This document shows, piece after piece, positions 62,044-64,000 of a DNA stretch of 64,000 nucleotides. Each line of letters begins with the position of its first letter. Position 1 is the stretch's first letter. This DNA comes from Bacteroidota bacterium (GTDB lineage Bacteria; Bacteroidota; Bacteroidia; Bacteroidales; VadinHA17): NCBI GenBank assembly GCA_022561875.1, contig JADFQJ010000011.1:1-64000 (forward strand), written 5' to 3'. The position numbers and the translations under genes are program-made. The notes below the pieces were generated by a model. The model was not told where the DNA came from. It searched no databases and saw only the letters and a list, made by a program, of their open reading frames with translations.

Positions 62044-62085
62044 AAATAGTAAATAACAAATAGCAAAAAACAAATAACAAATAAT
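62044..62085. repeat. Heptamer array, 6 units (AAATAAC type)
   Basis: AAATAGT AAATAAC AAATAGC AAAAAAC AAATAAC AAATAAT; inverse-complement-like units recur at 62231-62283. Confidence 0.85.
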
Positions 62086-62361
62086 ATCCAATGTTTGAAA
62101 AAACAAAATCCAAACAACATATGTACAAGAATTTGTTTGATTTTTGAGTCATTAGAATTTGAGATTTATTTACTCATAAAATAATTAATTTTAAAGATGT
62201 TCGTGAGATCACTTCGTTAAGTTGTATTTTGGTGTTTGTTTTTTGTGATTTATTTGCAATTTGGTGCTTGTCATTTGTGATTTTAAATATTTAATTAAAC
62301 TTTCGACTTTATAGACGGATTCCAGTTAATCTTCTTATATCAATTTTAGCTTATGCAATAT

Positions 62362-63111
62362 CTATAATTCAGGTGGTAGTGCATTTTTATTTTGCTCAAG
62401 AAACAGGGAAACTTCCTTCAATTGGTCAGGTTTTCCAACATCAAACCAGAAACCGGTGTTATGCTCGATTGTCATAATATCATAATCAGGAGCAAGCCTC
62501 AGGTAAACATCGATGATATTGCAATATCCTTCTTCAATAATCATATCAGGCAGCTGTGTACTGATAATCTGAATACCGGAAAAAGCCAGTGAAGTAAGCT
62601 CGTCAGTTTTATCTCTTGAGATGATACGCTCACCGGTTTTTGTATTATGCCAGCCACACAGGATATTTTGATCATTCACCAGCAGGTACCGTGTTGTATC
62701 CCTTTTCCTGACCGCCAGGGTTGCCAGTGCTCCTGAGATTAAATGTTGCCTGTATAGTTTGCCAAGATTGAGATCCGTGATCACATCAACATTATATGCA
62801 AGAAAAGCTTCCTCTCCACTAAAGAAGCCGGCTGCTTTCTTTATTCCGCCTCCGGTTCCCAGCAATTTGTCGCTCTCATCTGATAAGGTTATGTTCAGAT
62901 CACTAATTCTCAGGTTATTAATAAACCCCTCTAACTGTCCGGGAAAATGATGTACATTTATTATAATCTCCCGAAAACCATAATAACTTAATTTCCTTAT
63001 TGCAAGCTCAAGCAAAGGAATACCATTAACCTCAACAAGCGCCTTGGGCTTGTTGTCAGTAATTTCTTTTAACCGGGTTCCCAGCCCCGCTGCAAAAATG
63101 ATAGCTTTCAT
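62362..63111 (-). CDS. Sugar-1-phosphate nucleotidyltransferase (MurU-like)
   Basis: MKAIIFAAGLGTRLKEITDNKPKALVEVNGIPLLELAIRKL. Confidence 0.92.
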   Translation of the reverse strand: MKAIIFAAGLGTRLKEITDNKPKALVEVNGIPLLELAIRKLSYYGFREIIINVHHFPGQLEGFINNLRISDLNITLSDESDKLLGTGGGIKKAAGFFSGEEAFLAYNVDVITDLNLGKLYRQHLISGALATLAVRKRDTTRYLLVNDQNILCGWHNTKTGERIISRDKTDELTSLAFSGIQIISTQLPDMIIEEGYCNIIDVYLRLAPDYDIMTIEHNTGFWFDVGKPDQLKEVSLFLEQNKNALPPEL

Positions 63112-63149
63112 GTAGGTTATTTAAGTTTTCCAATGTTACGGGTTACGGG

Positions 63150-63233
63150 CTTGCCACGTGAAATGCGACGCCTGCCCCGTGAAATTTGAGGCACGAAAGT
63201 ATTTCACTGGGGAAGGAGCATATTTCACTGTGG
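63150..63233 (+). repeat. REP-like element, short form, embedded in a GTTACGG heptamer array
   Basis: CTTGCCACGTGAAATGCGACGCCTGCCCCGTGAAATTTGAGGCACGAAAGTATTTCACTGGGGAAGGAGCATATTTCACTGTGG, parallel to 41038-41155 minus 34 bp. Confidence 0.8.
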
Positions 63234-63291
63234 TTTCGGGTTACGGGTTAAGCTATTCACATTTTTCTTAACTTCATACTTACAATGGGTT

Positions 63292-64000
63292 TCAATCAAA
63301 CAAAAACTCCTGCTCCCGGTGCCTGAGGATAACACGTATATTGTATTTCTTTTTTAAATACTTCATCAATTTCTCAGCTGCATATACCGAGCGGTGCCGA
63401 CCACCGGTGCATCCATAACTAATCATAATATGTGTAAATCCCCTCTCAAGGTAATTTTCAACCGACCGGTCAACCATCCTGAAGGAATCCTGAAGAAATT
63501 GGCTCATGCTCTTTCCTGCTTCAAGGAACTCTTCAACTTTCCTGTCTTTTCCTGTAAGCTCCCGAAATTCCTCATACCTTCCCGGATTTTCAACTGCCCT
63601 GCAATCAAATACATAGCCCCCTCCATGTCCTGATTCATCAACCGGAATTCCTCTTTTAAATGAAAAACTGCTTACTCTCACTGTAAGCTGTTTCCCGGTA
63701 TCGGCGATTTTCCTGAGTTTTCCTGATTTGATCAGACTGTAAAAAGCATCTGTAAGTGCAGGTAACTTAACCGGCAACTCAATATTTCCGAGCAAATACT
63801 CAAGATTCTTTATGGCGAACGGAATACTCTGGAGAAAATGCTCTTTTCTCTCGTAAAACCCCCGGAAACCATATGCTCCCAAAGCCTGCATAATCCTGAT
63901 ATAAACGTAACCGTAAAAATAAGAAGTGAATTTTTCAGTATCGACCTTAATAACCTTCTGAAGCTCGTCCATATAGTATAATAGCAATTCCTTCCTGATA
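63292..64000 (-). CDS. RapZ C-terminal-domain protein, probably fused to an N-terminal aminoglycoside/sugar kinase (APH-like) domain; 5' end outside the window
   Basis: VRVSSFSFKRGIPVDESGHGGGYVFDCRAVENPGRYEEFRELTGKD...FTHIMISYGCTGGRHRSVYAAEKL; the reading frame is still open at the window edge (IRKELLLYYMDEL). Confidence 0.9.
   Translation of the reverse strand, partial: IRKELLLYYMDELQKVIKVDTEKFTSYFYGYVYIRIMQALGAYGFRGFYERKEHFLQSIPFAIKNLEYLLGNIELPVKLPALTDAFYSLIKSGKLRKIADTGKQLTVRVSSFSFKRGIPVDESGHGGGYVFDCRAVENPGRYEEFRELTGKDRKVEEFLEAGKSMSQFLQDSFRMVDRSVENYLERGFTHIMISYGCTGGRHRSVYAAEKLMKYLKKKYNIRVILRHREQEFLFD

Overview
The window is a gene-dense Bacteroidota-type chromosome segment (probably Bacteroidales-like, inferred from gene content and a TTTG/TAnnTTTG promoter). 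It carries housekeeping genes (recF, dnaA, yidC, pyrG, trmD, mnmA, ndk, lptD-like, amidase, MCE/MlaD, addA/addB-like), a RelE/RHH toxin-antitoxin pair, two tandem fused aconitase/IPM-dehydratase-type genes beside a thiolase, and a mercury-resistance (mer) block with remnant genes at its right end. No rRNA, tRNA or CRISPR array was recognised. The most interesting items are: (1) a 2231-aa ORF (19832-26527) that joins an apparently intact fold-type-I PLP aminotransferase core to a C-terminal HPr-kinase/PEPCK-like P-loop module; (2) a membrane protein made of 18 in-register 12-residue repeats plus a TIGYGD K+ channel pore; (3) intergenic arrays of degenerate tandem heptamers at a dozen or more loci, sometimes in inverted pairs, with one at the breakpoint of a truncated gene; (4) a hairpin-rich REP-like element sitting inside heptamer arrays, and a MITE-like element with terminal inverted repeats; (5) a near-identical pair of 25-bp palindromes, one upstream of and one inside an ORF6N gene, 231 bp apart; (6) a candidate ArsR operator placed between the -33 and -7 promoter elements of the mer operon. 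All calls come from reading the sequence and the supplied ORFs; no searches were run.
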